Positions 13,301 to 22,200 of a DNA stretch of 64,000 bases are shown here, one piece after another; positions within the stretch are counted from its first letter, which is position 1; every line of letters begins with the position of its first letter. Made by a program: the position numbers and the translations under genes. This DNA comes from Euptelea pleiosperma (Eukaryota; Streptophyta; Magnoliopsida; Ranunculales; Eupteleaceae). The notes beneath the pieces were generated by a model. The model was not told the DNA's origin, searched no databases, and saw only the letters and a list, made by a program, of their open reading frames with translations. The stretch covers positions 5,454,469 through 5,518,468 of the forward strand of contig CM068548.1 of assembly GCA_035048495.1 (NCBI GenBank). Reading direction: 5' to 3'.

Positions 13301-16300
13301 CCAAGACAGCCTTGTCAATCCTCTGCCTTGAAAATAAATTAAAACATAAATGGTGATGCTGGAACCATGGAGGTTGGTGGTGCTGACTGGATACATCATA
13401 TACCTGGCCAACTTATCCACAAATTTGTACCTCTTAGTCAGCTGGCCACCTCTATGATAACCCCAAATCCCAAAAATCCTACCTATCCAATGGCCATAAC
13501 CCTCTACTCTTATGGAAACTTTTCCAAACTGTTCAACACATGTTTTTATAGACAAACAAATATTTGCAATTGCTTGGGCAGTTAAGATCATTTAATTGTA
13601 TGATTTTCAGGCTATCAACCATCCAATGAGAGCCCCACCAAATGGATAGTCCAGATTGATGATTAGGTGGCAAGTCTAGTGTATGGTACCTAGCACCAGC
13701 AACCTCTATGATGCCTGTACCACCATATAGTTTGCTGCCCAATTTAATTTTGGGAAATCTTGTTCAAATGCATCAAGAAAATCTTAGTCTCTGTCACACA
13801 TCAATGGTGTCCATATCATATCAGGTAGTCTTAACATTACTGTAAGTATAAAAATCTTGCATTTTTACTAATAGAATGAAAAAGCAATATAGGACAGCAA
13901 AACTCATTCAAGTACAAACACAAAATCCAACATTTTTTATTTTATAGATACCAAAAATTTAGAACTGTAACCTTCACAGTCATAAAAAGAATTAAAATAA
14001 AAAAACAAAAAGAAGAGAAAAATGGTTACTTAAGGCAACCAAGAACTCCTAAGCTCCGAGAGAAAATTTTTAATTGAATAAAGATGCCCAAGTCATCTAA
14101 ATTTTCCCCATTAATACTCTCTCCTCATCCTAACACACAACTAAGAAACAAATTACTAATTACCTGATGCGGGAGCATTCTACTACGATAGTCCGCGCTA
14201 CACCGAATCTATCCATGGTCAAGCAAGTGGACCTTTTTTACTATTTATAGTAAATCCCATTTTTACTATTTATAGTAAATTCTCAAAATTACTATTTATA
14301 GTAAATTCTCAAAATTACTATTTATAGTAAATTCTTTTTACTATTTATAGTAAATCCCGAAATTACTATTTATAGTAAATCTTGAAATTACTATTTATAG
14401 TAAGTTTTGATTGAACTGCTTTTAAATAAGTGGAGCACATGAAGATTTCTTTTAGTTTAAGTAGGATTCTCACTTGAAATTAGATTTTATTTCTAATTAG
14501 GATTTATTCTTGATTAAAGTTAGTAGAATTGTATTAGGAGTTTCTTATTTTAGTTTGCTTATAATTAGGAAGTTCAATTCGATTAGAATTAGGAATGTTC
14601 AAGTAGGGAGTCTTATTAATGTACCATTTGATTTTAAAAATGAAATGATGAATGAAGAAATAGAAAATCTCTTCGAAGAAATCTCCTATGAAGGGAAACT
14701 TGGTGTAAAGCCATCTTCTCTTGGTACGAAGCCGAAGGTATCTTTTTATCTCTATCTCTTCTCTCTTATTCTCTTCTTTCTCCATTTTTATTTTCTTTTT
14801 AGATCAATTTTGACCTAGAAAAACCAATCATATCCCATCCATCTCTAAACCCTAACCCACGAACATAACTATGAATAGTGTTGCAAGAATAGTGCTGCGT
14901 GAATAGTGTTTCATGAATAGTGCCACGTATCGTGAATAGTAACCTTCTTTTATTCCCCCAAAAAATCGCAGAACGACATCTCGTCCTACGACAAATTTGG
15001 TATCAAAGCAAGTTCAAAATTCCTAAGTGTGTTTCGGAAAGATGTCTCTGATTGGTTCGCGATCTTTGGCAGACGCGTTAGTTAAACTAAACGATGTGAT
15101 AAATTTTTTTGAGAACCTGGACCAGTTAATCGATGCCCATAAGAAGGCCCTCGAGGACTTTAATAAGAAGATCTCCACCATAAGTCCAATCCGCAACCGT
15201 CTTAGAAAGTCGTCGCCACCACCGCTGACTTTTCCACCTCTTTCCGGCGAGCTATTGGAAGGTTTCATAGCAAAAAGAAAAAACCCTAAAGCGGTCTCAA
15301 AGCAAGTCGAGAAGAAAGTAGACGAAGAAATAAAATCCATTTAACAAGAGGGTATTTTCCATCTAAGGAAAATGAAAGAATCGATGAGAAAGAAAAAATC
15401 AAAGCTGAGGAATGAGCCAGTCCTGAAGTTCCTGTAGTTGAATCAGACAAAAGGACAAAGGATAAGCAGATTGATCCGCCTGCAATTGTGGAGAATGAAG
15501 AGGTTGAAAAGGTTGATGATTCCCCTAGTTTGGATGCTCCAGCTAAAGATGGCTCAAAAACTATAGATATCCCGTTCCGAAACCAGATGTTTCTGTTGTT
15601 TCGAAACCAATAGTTGAAAATGAACCAAATGGAAAAAGCATGAATTTCTTATCAAAAAAGGCCAGAGTTGAGGACATAGACCATGTTTCAGAAAATTTAC
15701 ACATGTCGATGATGCAAAAAAAGAAGCTGAAGGGAAAGTACTCCAAATGTCTCTTCCGCTAAAGTCAATTGCAATATCTCAACTTGAATTCAATGATGAA
15801 TTCTTTTCAACCATGAGGGTTTGATGCGGGAGCATTCTACTACGATAGTCAGCGCTACACCGAATCTATGCCCGGTCAAGCAAGTGGACTTTTTTTACTA
15901 TGTATAGTAAATCCCATTTTTACTATTTATAGTAAATTTCCAAAATTACTATTTATAGATTATAGTAAATCCCGTTTTTACTCTTTATAGTAAATTCTGA
16001 TTAAACTATTTTTAGATAAGTAAGCCCCATGAAGATTTCTTTGTTTGATTAGGATTCTCAGTTGAAATTAGATTTTATTTCCAATTAGGATTTTATTATG
16101 ATTAAAGTTAGTAGAATTGTACTAATACAATTCCTAATACTTTGGTTTTTTTTGGTTTCGAAACAGATAAAAATCAATTTTTTATTCATAAAATGTCACT
16201 TGGTTTCGGTCAGTTTAATACAATTCTACTAACTTTAATCATAATAAAATTATAATTGGAAATAAAATCTAATTTCGGTAGTTTCAGAGGTTTCAATCCG

Positions 16301-18194
16301 AAAATGACCGAAACCAAGTGACATTTTATGGATAAAAAATTGGTTTTTATCAGTTTCGGTTGGTTTCAGACGAAACCAAAGTAGTTTCATCCACTACCGA
16401 AACTAAAACATTTTGGTTTCGCTCATAGATGAAACCGAAACGAAATCAGTTACTTTGAACCATGCCCTCAAGTTGGCGTATAAATATCTATCATGCCCAA
16501 CTTGCTGAGACACCGGTGCAGCTGATGACCAGGAACTCCCTTAGTGAAAACATATGCTACATGTCCGCCGGTCTTCACAAAAGGAGTGCAAACTTCCCCA
16601 GAAATAATCTTCTCTTATGAAGTGTCTATCCACTTTAATATGCTTGGCTCGATCATGTTGAACAGGATTGTGAGCAATGCTAATTATTGCCTTGTTATCA
16701 CAATTCAGATTTACCGAGCTAGTAACAGGAAATCCTAGTTCAACCACTAGGATCTTCAACCATAGCATCTCGCATAAGCCGTGAGTCATAGCTCGAAACT
16801 CAGCCTCTGCACTGGACCTAGTAACCACAGGTTGCTTCTTACTTCTCCATCTCACAAGGTTGCCCCCAACAAAGGTGCAACCTACCCAATCTGCATCGGT
16901 GTAAGACTCTACTTTCATGTGACCATTCCGCTTGAAAAGAAGTCCACTACCGTGGGAAGATTTGAGATATCTCAAAATCATGTGGGTTGCCTCCAGATGA
17001 GTCCCTAGGTGAGTGTATGTATTGGTTATCACACTGACAGCATATGCGCTATCTGGCCTGGTCAAGAAGAGGTATATCAGTCTGCCAACTAGTCGCTGAA
17101 AACCCCCAAAATCCTTCATTAACTCACCATTGGCCTCTCAACTTGTGGTTTTGTTCTATAGGGGTGTCCACTGGTCTGGCCCCTAGTTTTCCAGTGTCTT
17201 TAAGAAGATCTAGAACATATAGACTCGAGACTCGAATGGGTGCCTATTCAAACTCAAGACCCCAATGGGTGCCTATCCTTTTTAATGTTTGTAGGAGAGG
17301 ATAGGCCTTTGTAGAATGATCTGTGGCTTGAATTGGTTTATGAGATGGCTAGCATCCTTGGTCCTAGAGCTTTTGGGGCATTGGAGGCTTGGAGCCCTTT
17401 GCCAACTTTATCTACCTAGTCCAAGGGTCCCTGAGCTCTATGCAGCTTTCACTCAAAAGTGGCCTGGGCCTTTTCTGTGGCATGCTGGGTTTGTGGGCTG
17501 CGACCTGGGCTTGGTGGGTTGAGCTGCTGAGACTGCCGGGCATTGAACCAGGACTTGGAATTGCAAATGGGGCCCTGGTGTAGGCCCTTCGGCCTTCTCT
17601 AATAATTTCAATGTCCAATCTACCACCCCATAAAATATTCTCTTGTAAATTCAAAACCCCAACCCACAACTAAGCAACGAATCACTCCTCGCCTTATTCC
17701 ACCCTACTTTCTTTAATCGATTCAAAGATCATACACGAATCCCATTATATCACGCAAACGCAAACACCCATCCCACAACACACGATCGTTAGAAGAACAC
17801 AAACAATCGAAACAAACCAAAAAAGAAAACGAATCAAACCTCAAAACCTAAGGACATTCTAACAAACGCATGCAGATTATGAGCTCTGAACAAGATTTAA
17901 TGATAGTCACAACTGTGTACTCAGAGTTCTTTGAATAATTCGAATGAAAAGAATAAAAATTTAGGAAGTTTAGGGTGTCGGATATAGAATAGAAACTAAG
18001 GTTCCTCGAGAAATATCGAAAGAGACGAACTCACCGCTGCCGAGATGAAAGAGCGCGAGCCTTCGCGAAGGGTTGTGGGCCGTCAGAGAAACATCTAAGC
18101 GAGCGGTTGTGGCTGAGAATCTGAAAGAAGAGAGAGAAGGACGAAGGGAGGCGAGATGAAGGGATGAGGACGCCATGGGAAGTATCCTCACCAT
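1328..18194 (-). CDS. GLX1: Chloroplast-type lactoylglutathione lyase (glyoxalase I), 3' end off window
   Basis: Converts the methylglyoxal-glutathione hemithioacetal to S-lactoylglutathione. Exons, in transcript order on the minus strand: 18194-18035, 11660-11456, 11352-11228, 11038-10974, 2854-2642, 2503-2456, 1826-1719, 1468-1328. They join in frame into 355 codons; Arabidopsis At1g67280 is about 350 residues. The last exon (roughly 13 codons by homology) is missing from the window. Residues 1-60 are Ser/Arg-rich, beginning [11 protein letters not shown] as in plastid family members, which supports a transit peptide. Domain 1 (about 105-240) keeps all four expected metal ligands: H109, E160, H178 and E226. 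Domain 2 (from about 240) has Gln at the first and third ligand positions (CQVMLRV, AQIAIG) and keeps E in VLELTYNYG, so it probably has no metal site, as known for plant two-domain enzymes. Introns 1 (6.4 kb) and 4 (8.1 kb) are swollen by transposons. Intron 2 appears to be GC-AG. Confidence 0.93.
3632..3841 (-). repeat. 3' LTR of the copia element
   Basis: 210 bp, starts TGTTGTAATC and ends CTGACAACA on the plus strand; about 98 percent identical by eye to 8774-8977. Confidence 0.95.
3842..3852 (-). other. Polypurine tract of the copia element
   Basis: Reads TTGAGGGGGAG on the minus strand, directly against the 3' LTR; the expected plus-strand primer. Confidence 0.8.
3849..6002 (-). pseudogene. 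Copia pol: integrase C-terminus, reverse transcriptase, RNase H
   Basis: An open frame of about 700 residues. The integrase tail [11 protein letters not shown] is followed by a Pro-rich linker. Copia RT runs from [19 protein letters not shown], through [11 protein letters not shown] and [11 protein letters not shown], to the catalytic YVDDIVVTG and [15 protein letters not shown]. RNase H has [17 protein letters not shown] and [11 protein letters not shown] with a final [13 protein letters not shown]. The apparent N-terminus is not a start: the frame is cut off from the upstream integrase by a 1-base shift near 5995. These domains could still be functional enzymes if expressed, but the polyprotein is broken. 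Confidence 0.93.
5960..6559 (-). pseudogene. Copia pol: integrase core
   Basis: Shows [30 protein letters not shown] and the [20 protein letters not shown] block containing the catalytic Glu, i.e. a D-D-E core. It is in the same frame as the preceding protease/zinc segment but separated from it by the TAG at 6599-6601; no ATG opens it. It ends in an out-of-frame tail after FGCVCLF because of the frameshift. Confidence 0.9.
6599..7267 (-). pseudogene. Copia pol: aspartic protease and integrase zinc region
   Basis: Contains the protease signature [12 protein letters not shown] and the pre-integrase motif [20 protein letters not shown] (the two His of HHCC). The matching FNCETC lies just past the TAG stop at 6599-6601, so the stop divides the zinc-binding domain. 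The 5' end overlaps the gag frame by an ATGA-like junction, but this comes from the frameshift near 7350: the pol frame runs back through [17 protein letters not shown]. Confidence 0.9.
7264..8238 (-). CDS. Copia gag (frameshifted C-terminus)
   Basis: 324 codons starting [12 protein letters not shown]. It has the copia Gag (UBN2/retrotran_gag) pattern, with [20 protein letters not shown] near residue 40 and a CCHC zinc knuckle, C-D-H-C...H...C, near residue 277. The last 30 or so residues are out of frame after a run of six G near 7350. Upstream, 8239-8761 is leader between primer site and gag. Packages the element's RNA in the cytoplasm. Confidence 0.9.
   Translation of the reverse strand: MSTSEESSSAKSEIIVAPPSLGSHGDHSPGLQITTVKLDGTNYLAWSQSAKMYITGRGKAGYITGRVTAPDSSDAAFEKWEAENSMVMSWLLHSMHPSISTGFLFLPTAKDIWDTASQTYSQDGNFARMYELQQEIAHLKQGDLPLGSYYAALRSKWEEVDHYQTYTPACTKDATEFRKMIVRGRIFEFLGGLNQSYEQVRANILSRDPLPSTIAQVYSYIQSEDSRRRAMSSKTDADVPLSEKSALATQKLSKPTSKKDGDLDDRDRLKCDHCGKRRHTRETCWSLHGRPHSSLGGSKAPQRSPLVANMEPQLLMPPVKIPLM
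8239..8761 (-). other. Copia 5' leader with tandem repeat
   Basis: Untranslated leader between the primer-binding site and gag. CTTCTCCAGGCTTCTGGAG followed by TGGGCGGCTA occurs twice (about 8557-8585 and 8598-8627), and CTGCGGCTA-type units recur nearby. No ORF of note. Confidence 0.6.
8762..8773 (-). other. Primer-binding site of the copia element
   Basis: TGGTATCAGAGC on the minus strand, immediately inside the 5' LTR; complementary to the 3' end of initiator tRNA-Met, the usual copia primer. Confidence 0.95.
8774..8977 (-). repeat. 5' LTR of the copia element
   Basis: 204 bp copy of 3632-3841, lacking six bases of its GA-rich segment; followed by the second AAACC target copy. Confidence 0.95.
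9360..9765 (+). pseudogene. Captured 5' fragment of an LRR receptor-like kinase
   Basis: Reading frames here give, in order, a signal peptide ([15 protein letters not shown]), the LRR N-terminal cap ([20 protein letters not shown], then [12 protein letters not shown]), [20 protein letters not shown], an LRR repeat ([20 protein letters not shown]) and [19 protein letters not shown]. This is the start of the At5g67200/At3g50230-type LRR-RLK family as I recall it. It is broken: an early in-frame TGA, TAG in place of the Trp codon of the TSWN motif, and at least three frameshifts. No transmembrane or kinase part is present. It lies between the inverted repeats of the long-TIR element, so it is a transported copy rather than a resident gene. 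Confidence 0.8.
10165..10973. other. Proximal part of GLX1 intron 4
   Basis: AT-rich intron sequence between the repeat nest and exon 4 (10974-11038); I see no coding or repeat structure in it. Confidence 0.5.
11661..14164. other. GLX1 intron 1, distal part, with LTR-like sequence
   Basis: About 12000-13145 looks like degraded LTR sequence: repeated CAATCGATTGGA-type motifs (12255-12350), a TATA-like block before GAGCTTAGAG (12430-12460) and repeated GTGTACCGA motifs (12708-12800). No paired copy was found in the window, so a solo LTR is only a guess. 13150-14160 shows nothing recognisable. Confidence 0.35.
14165..14993 (+). repeat. 5' LTR with palindrome array
   Basis: 829 bp, TG...ACA. 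Between 14230 and 14405 it holds seven copies of the palindrome TTTACTATTTATAGTAAA with short spacers. The 3' part contains repeated GTGAATAGTG motifs (14870-14940). Confidence 0.75.
14998..15010 (+). other. Primer-binding site
   Basis: TGGTATCAAAGCA, close to the tRNA-Met complement, four bases inside the LTR end. Confidence 0.7.
15042..15344 (+). CDS. Orphan ORF of the non-autonomous LTR element (gag-like position)
   Basis: 100 residues starting [19 protein letters not shown]. Its central part, with [11 protein letters not shown] and [19 protein letters not shown], is conserved in the related element at 50.3-51.2 kb (INTHKKA, SSPPAFLPLSGELFGRF). Conservation between two diverged copies suggests it was once translated. 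The N-terminal half is helix-prone with heptad-like Leu spacing; the rest is Lys/Pro-rich. No zinc knuckle, protease or known gag motif is visible. Further short frames follow to about 15760, rich in Glu and Lys. Function unknown. Confidence 0.55.
   Translation: MSLIGSRSLADALVKLNDVINFFENLDQLIDAHKKALEDFNKKISTISPIRNRLRKSSPPPLTFPPLSGELLEGFIAKRKNPKAVSKQVEKKVDEEIKSI
15822..16135 (+). repeat. Truncated 3' LTR
   Basis: Matches the start of 14165-14993 but carries only four palindrome units, one with an insertion (15945-15970). It breaks off after GTTAGTAGAATTGTACTAATAC, where fold-back sequence begins. Confidence 0.75.
16060..16471. mobile_element. Fold-back element containing an inverted copy of LTR sequence
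   Basis: GGTTTCG/CGAAACC motifs at 16143-16215 and 16280-16460 pair as an inverted repeat ending GAACCATG. Inside, 16215-16275 is the reverse complement of LTR sequence at 16060-16135 (AATTAGATTTTATTTCCAATTA), so part of the neighbouring LTR appears twice in opposite orientation. Confidence 0.55.
16472..17215 (-). pseudogene. Remnant of a Ty1-copia pol (end of RT and RNase H)
   Basis: On the minus strand it reads [80 protein letters not shown], the end of RT and RNase H. The GYC-containing segment after DWVG is deleted and the C-terminus is frameshifted. CCCTCAAGTTGGCG at 16472 corresponds to the polypurine tract side, but its LTR is absent. Related to, but clearly older than, the 3632-8977 element. 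Confidence 0.85.
17216..18034. other. GLX1 intron 1, proximal part
   Basis: Contains a direct repeat of GGGTGCCTAT at 17239-17276 and short open frames in GC-rich sequence at 17316-17583 with no recognisable family. The rest is plain intron up to the GTGAGT donor of exon 1. Confidence 0.4.
18035..18194 (-). CDS. GLX1: GLX1 exon 1, transit-peptide exon
   Basis: Encodes 53 residues plus one base (phase 1), ending FHLGS at a GTGAGT donor. The N-terminus matches the MVRIxPMAxSS start of plastid glyoxalase I from Arabidopsis as I recall it. The ATG lies just downstream of a GAGA-rich leader (18196-18230). Joined to exon 2 it completes a GCT codon and continues IPQAQLFG, matching the family's VPQSQLFG. 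Because it is 6.4 kb from exon 2, a gene model could easily lose it. Confidence 0.85.
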
Positions 18195-18700
18195 TTCTCT
18201 TCTCTCACTCTCTCACTCTCTCTGCTTCGTGTTGCCGCTATTGTTGCTCTGAACTTCTGATAAGAATTCGAGACTATAGGGGGCTTTGGTTTTTCCTCGT
18301 TTGCTTTGCATCAATTTAATAGAGAGCTATGTTAGCGTAGATAAGAGTAGACCACAGAGTTTGTAGACCTTCAGTCAAATCCGTTGGATTGTACATCCTT
18401 AAGAGATAAGGCATAAAGTTGAATTGAAACACATCTCGAGGAAGTACAGTTCAGATTAGATCTAAGGTTGACAATAGCTGGCTGTGGACATCATGTCTAT
18501 TCCATGACATTGTCTAGGAATAAGGGGTCAAGAACAAGGGAGTAGAATAAAGGGTTTTATACTTTGATTTGGAGACTTTTTTGACAATCTACGAATTGGA
18601 GTGAGTTTATGCAAACACTCCGAGGCCCAATGAAATATTTTAGAGAATATTTTTGTACAAGGGTCTGGCTCAGCGGACACACGATTTCACACCAAAAATA
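18195..18700 (-). promoter_or_regulatory. GLX1 5' leader and promoter region
   Basis: Just upstream of the ATG is a GAGAGTGAGAGAGTGAGAG tract, typical of plant leaders and promoters. A TATTAAAT box-like sequence lies near 18315-18322 on the minus strand. The transcription start cannot be fixed from sequence. Confidence 0.4.
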
Positions 18701-18714
18701 AATTCTTCCCCCGG

Positions 18715-18990
18715 AGGCCAATATATAAATTAGAAGTTTTGAAATGGGATGATTTTTGGTGAGAACGGTCTCTATGGTGAGGAGATCACCCTCACAAAAA
18801 TTCAAATCATTCTGATATTCATAGCATGGTTTACAAGTTGAAACCCACAATTGATGGTGTTAGAAATTTCAGAATGGGCTGATTTTTTGTAGGGGTGATC
18901 TATACGTTGACGAGATCATCCTCACCAAAAAACATCCTTTGATTTATCTTTCATGTGGGTACATCAAAATTGTGTGTGAAAATGTGTGGG
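18715..18990. mobile_element. Fold-back MITE-like repeat
   Basis: GATTTTTGGTGAGAAC, GATCACCCTCAC and their complements recur in palindromic arrangement, as at 40142-40500 and 480-950. Confidence 0.5.
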
Positions 18991-19451
18991 CTGAACCTGA
19001 CCCTTTGTACAATCATGCTTGATGGATAGGGGAATGTGTATTAATACTAAGACAAAATGGCCACTCCTTGATCTCGTTAATAATAGAGTTCATTTTCTAT
19101 GACTTGAGCAGTCATAGAAATCTGTGACTTTCACTTCCCCACCACATACACCTGACACAACATGATTTTTGAAAAAAATTTAAATTTCAAAATGTGAAAA
19201 TCAGGCATATGTGTAGTAAGGAAGTGAAAGTCAGATTCTCTGTGACTTCTCTCACCATAAAAATTGAGCTCTTGAAAACATGCTTACCTAGTGGCAACAC
19301 CAAAAACTTTTGGAGGTGCTATCTTGCCAAGTTGGTAAGGTTTGTGAATGTTGATAACACGACTTGGGTTCAAAACTTGTCTTCACCCACTAACCATTGA
19401 CTTTTTTGCGTATAAAAAAAATGACATGGTTTTAACTATCTTAACAAATTA

Positions 19452-19586
19452 GGCCATGTATGGTGACCACAGAAAAAGTCTTTTAGAGAAAAATTTGTTA
19501 GCCAAAAAGTGTTGATCGAGAAAACTTTTATGGTATAGGCCAAAATCATTTCTAGGAAACTTTACTGAAGGCAACCATACAGGACC
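19452..19586. mobile_element. Tourist-like MITE
   Basis: 135 bp with terminal inverted repeats GGCCATGTATGGTGACC / GGCAACCATACAGGACC and TTA on both sides (19449-19451, 19587-19589), the PIF/Harbinger target duplication. AT-rich interior, non-coding. Confidence 0.7.
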
Positions 19587-19589
19587 TTA

Positions 19590-20404
19590 ATATATTGCTT
19601 ATCAAAAACAAAAACCCACTTAATCTATCATCTTAACAATATATGGCCAATAGTACAGAAATACAAAATTGACTAATTAGACGGTTAGGATCCTCTAATT
19701 TGATATAGTTTTGTTTATGATGGTGAGAGCGTCATTGTACCCAATCTCTATCACAAAGGAGGTGTTCTCAACGAGTTAAGTTGTTTGGCAATGCGACCTT
19801 AATCGAGTGGCAACTTTCATCTAAGACTAAATATTGGCGAGACACTAAAAGCAGACAAGTACTACAAAATTAATAATAAAGATAAATTTGAAAAGAGAGT
19901 AAAAAAGTGCTTGAAGTTGTCAATCATAAGTCATTCAACTATTGCATTTCTCATGTCATGGTCGTATTTGTAACAACCTTAATTTTGCTAGACCCATATT
20001 GGTATGGACCTTAGTGTATACTTATGCTTGTAATACCCTGAAAAAAAAATCATCTTAAAGGGCATTTTGATAATTTATAACTTAAGGATAATTCAATAAT
20101 GTTATATTCTGGTATGCATGAAATATCATTGTTAAATTAACATAATAACTCATGAGACCCTACTTCTAAATTTTGAGAGCATTTGAGAAATTTTACTTTA
20201 AAAGGGTATTTAGGTAATTTTGCACTTCAAAGACATTTTAGTATTTTCATTATACTTTGACTTTTAAACATAATTGATAGGGAACTCTAATATAATTTTC
20301 ATGTAATTGATGATATCTAACCCTAGAACACATTTCAAAAAATACTCTTTTTAGATATATTTTGGTAATTTTCATGTGATGGAGTTTTTGGTCAATATTG
20401 GTAA
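19590..20404. other. Intergenic, degraded LTR-like sequence
   Basis: TTGTAATACCCTGAA at about 20029 resembles the start of gypsy-type LTRs seen again near 24465 and 27208. Nothing coding. Confidence 0.3.
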
Positions 20405-20413
20405 GTTATATCA

Positions 20414-20806
20414 AGGTTTAAAGGAGGTCGTTTTAACGGTATAACGGACTAGGAGCGTTATCGTTAAAATAGCCCTTAAAACGAAAAGGGGCAAAAATGA
20501 AAAAAATGGAATTTAACAACGGGAAAAAAGGCGTTGAAATTCAAAATTTAAAATTTGAAATTGAAAATTTCAAAAACGAAAAAAATGGATTTAACAGCGG
20601 GTTTTTTTCACAAAAATTTCAACTGTTGTTAAAACGATTTTAACGTCCAATAAAATGATTTTAACAACCGTTAAAACAAAAAAAATGACCGTTAAATTCA
20701 AAGGTCAAAACGTATTTAAACGGTTTTAACGAAAATGGGCTTGGGGCGTTAACATTTAAACGGCCGTTAAAACTATTTAAACGGCCGTTTTTAAAACCAT
20801 GCATGG
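20414..20806. mobile_element. Fold-back element rich in TTAACGG motifs
   Basis: Starts AAGGTTTAAAGG and ends GGCCGTTTTTAAAACCATGCATGG. GTTATATCA occurs at 20405-20413 and 20807-20815, an apparent target duplication. Interior built from TTTTAACG/CGTTAAAA motifs. Relatives at 35815-35940 and 36205-36515. Confidence 0.6.
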
Positions 20807-20815
20807 GTTATATCA

Positions 20816-21293
20816 TTTTAAGATGGACACCACGTTTTGGGATGTATTTGTATTGTATTTGTAAAGTTATTCAATTAATAAAAAAATCTTTAACATCAAC
20901 TTTCATTTTTCATTCACTTTTTTGTACATGAATGTGGATATGGATCTTGTTCGGATATTTGAGCTTGGTATAAGACCTATTTTTGTTCATAATAGACCTT
21001 ATATATATGATGTATGTCATCACTCATAAATTAATGCACGATCACCTATTAATTAATGCATATTTTTGTTAAGACTCATTTATGTCCATAACAGATGTTA
21101 TATATTGTATACCATCGCTTATAAATTAATGCACGATCACCTATTAATTAATGCATATGTATGCATATAAGGTAGGTGTAATATCTAAAACTTTTGTTCT
21201 AGGATATTATGGTAATATTAACTAATAATGTATACTTGGCTAACAAAATTTGGTGATTAGGATTAATTGCTAGATTGTAAGAACCGACACTTA
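20816..21293. other. Intergenic, AT-rich with a short tandem duplication
   Basis: CATAAATTAATGCACGATCA followed by CCTATTAATTAATGCATAT occurs twice (21023-21065 and 21118-21161). No gene. Confidence 0.6.
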
Positions 21294-21540
21294 GGCCCTA
21301 CTTGGTTAGCTGTACTGGGATGCATTTTGCACTCTAATGCAAACGTAGCGAGTTGCATTGTAGTTATTTACCATGATTTTTGGGCTACACAAACTTGCAT
21401 CCATTTTCTTAAAGAGTTTGCAAGGGCTTGGCAACCACTTGCACATCAACTCATTTGCACGCCCCAACTAATCACGTGTAATCCCAAAACAATGGCACGT
21501 GGGTGCATTGCATCCGATTTGCATTGAACCAAGCAAGGCC
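21294..21540. mobile_element. Tourist-like MITE
   Basis: 247 bp with ends GGCCCTACTTGGTTAG / TTGAACCAAGCAAGGCC and TTA direct repeats at 21291-21293 and 21541-21543. Non-coding. Confidence 0.8.
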
Positions 21541-22200
21541 TTAATTAGTAAATTTTTAGAACTTAACCTTAAAGAGATAAAAATCTAGAGTCACTTGAAC
21601 ACCATGACACGAACATCGGACATAATTGGAACCCTAGAATACTGTAATTTACTAACTAGGATCATAATGAACTGAAATACATAAGTAGTTGAACCCACAT
21701 GCATAACCTGATACTTAAGTAACACTTTCTTGACTTTGGGATAAATTGGAGAGTAAGTTGCAAATGAACTACAGAATAAACCTTGAACATCTGTGAACCC
21801 TACAAATAAAATGAAATTCAAATAAATTTAAGACACTTCTACCTTTTCAAATCTTAAAGTATGGACACTTCTTGAACATCTAATAATGTGTTTGACACAA
21901 TTAGAGAATAAAATTTTAGTGGTAGGATCCACAAGAGTCCTAGTTGGACTAAACTTGCTCAAAACACATCCATTTGACCTTAGAACGACGAACAAATATT
22001 TTCAGCATGATCGTACACCTTAATAGACTATGTGTATCTAATAATCTCACTAACTTTTTTTTTCTATTTTAGGGCCTAAATTAGGATTTTCATAAATAGT
22101 TAACACTGAATAGACACATTTCCGCTTTTGAAAAAATTTGGAGAGTAATTAGCCAAATTAAGATGATTCATGCATAACGACGTAATTTCTAACATAATAC
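21541..22200. other. Intergenic, nothing recognised
   Basis: AT-rich sequence with no convincing ORF or repeat boundary. Confidence 0.4.

Larger units (their letters stand above)
14165..16135 (+). mobile_element. Non-autonomous LTR retrotransposon, 3' LTR truncated
   Basis: The sequence at 14165 (TGATGCGGGAGCATTCTAC) recurs at 15822. A primer-binding site TGGTATCAAAGCA (14998-15010) follows the first LTR, and TTCTTTTCAACCATGAGGGT precedes the second. The internal part is only about 830 bp and encodes a small orphan ORF, no pol. The second LTR stops near 16135 at a fold-back. The same family occurs on the minus strand at about 49.7-51.8 kb. It lies in GLX1 intron 1, opposite strand to the gene. 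Confidence 0.8.

Noticed and set aside
14230..14405. Regularly spaced palindromes that look like a CRISPR array
   Set aside because: Spacers are 4-9 bases and not unique, the unit is a palindrome inside an LTR, and the genome is a plant's.
17316..17669. Open frames on both strands in GLX1 intron 1
   Set aside because: GC-rich sequence with Trp/Gly-rich translations, no family match, no splice context.
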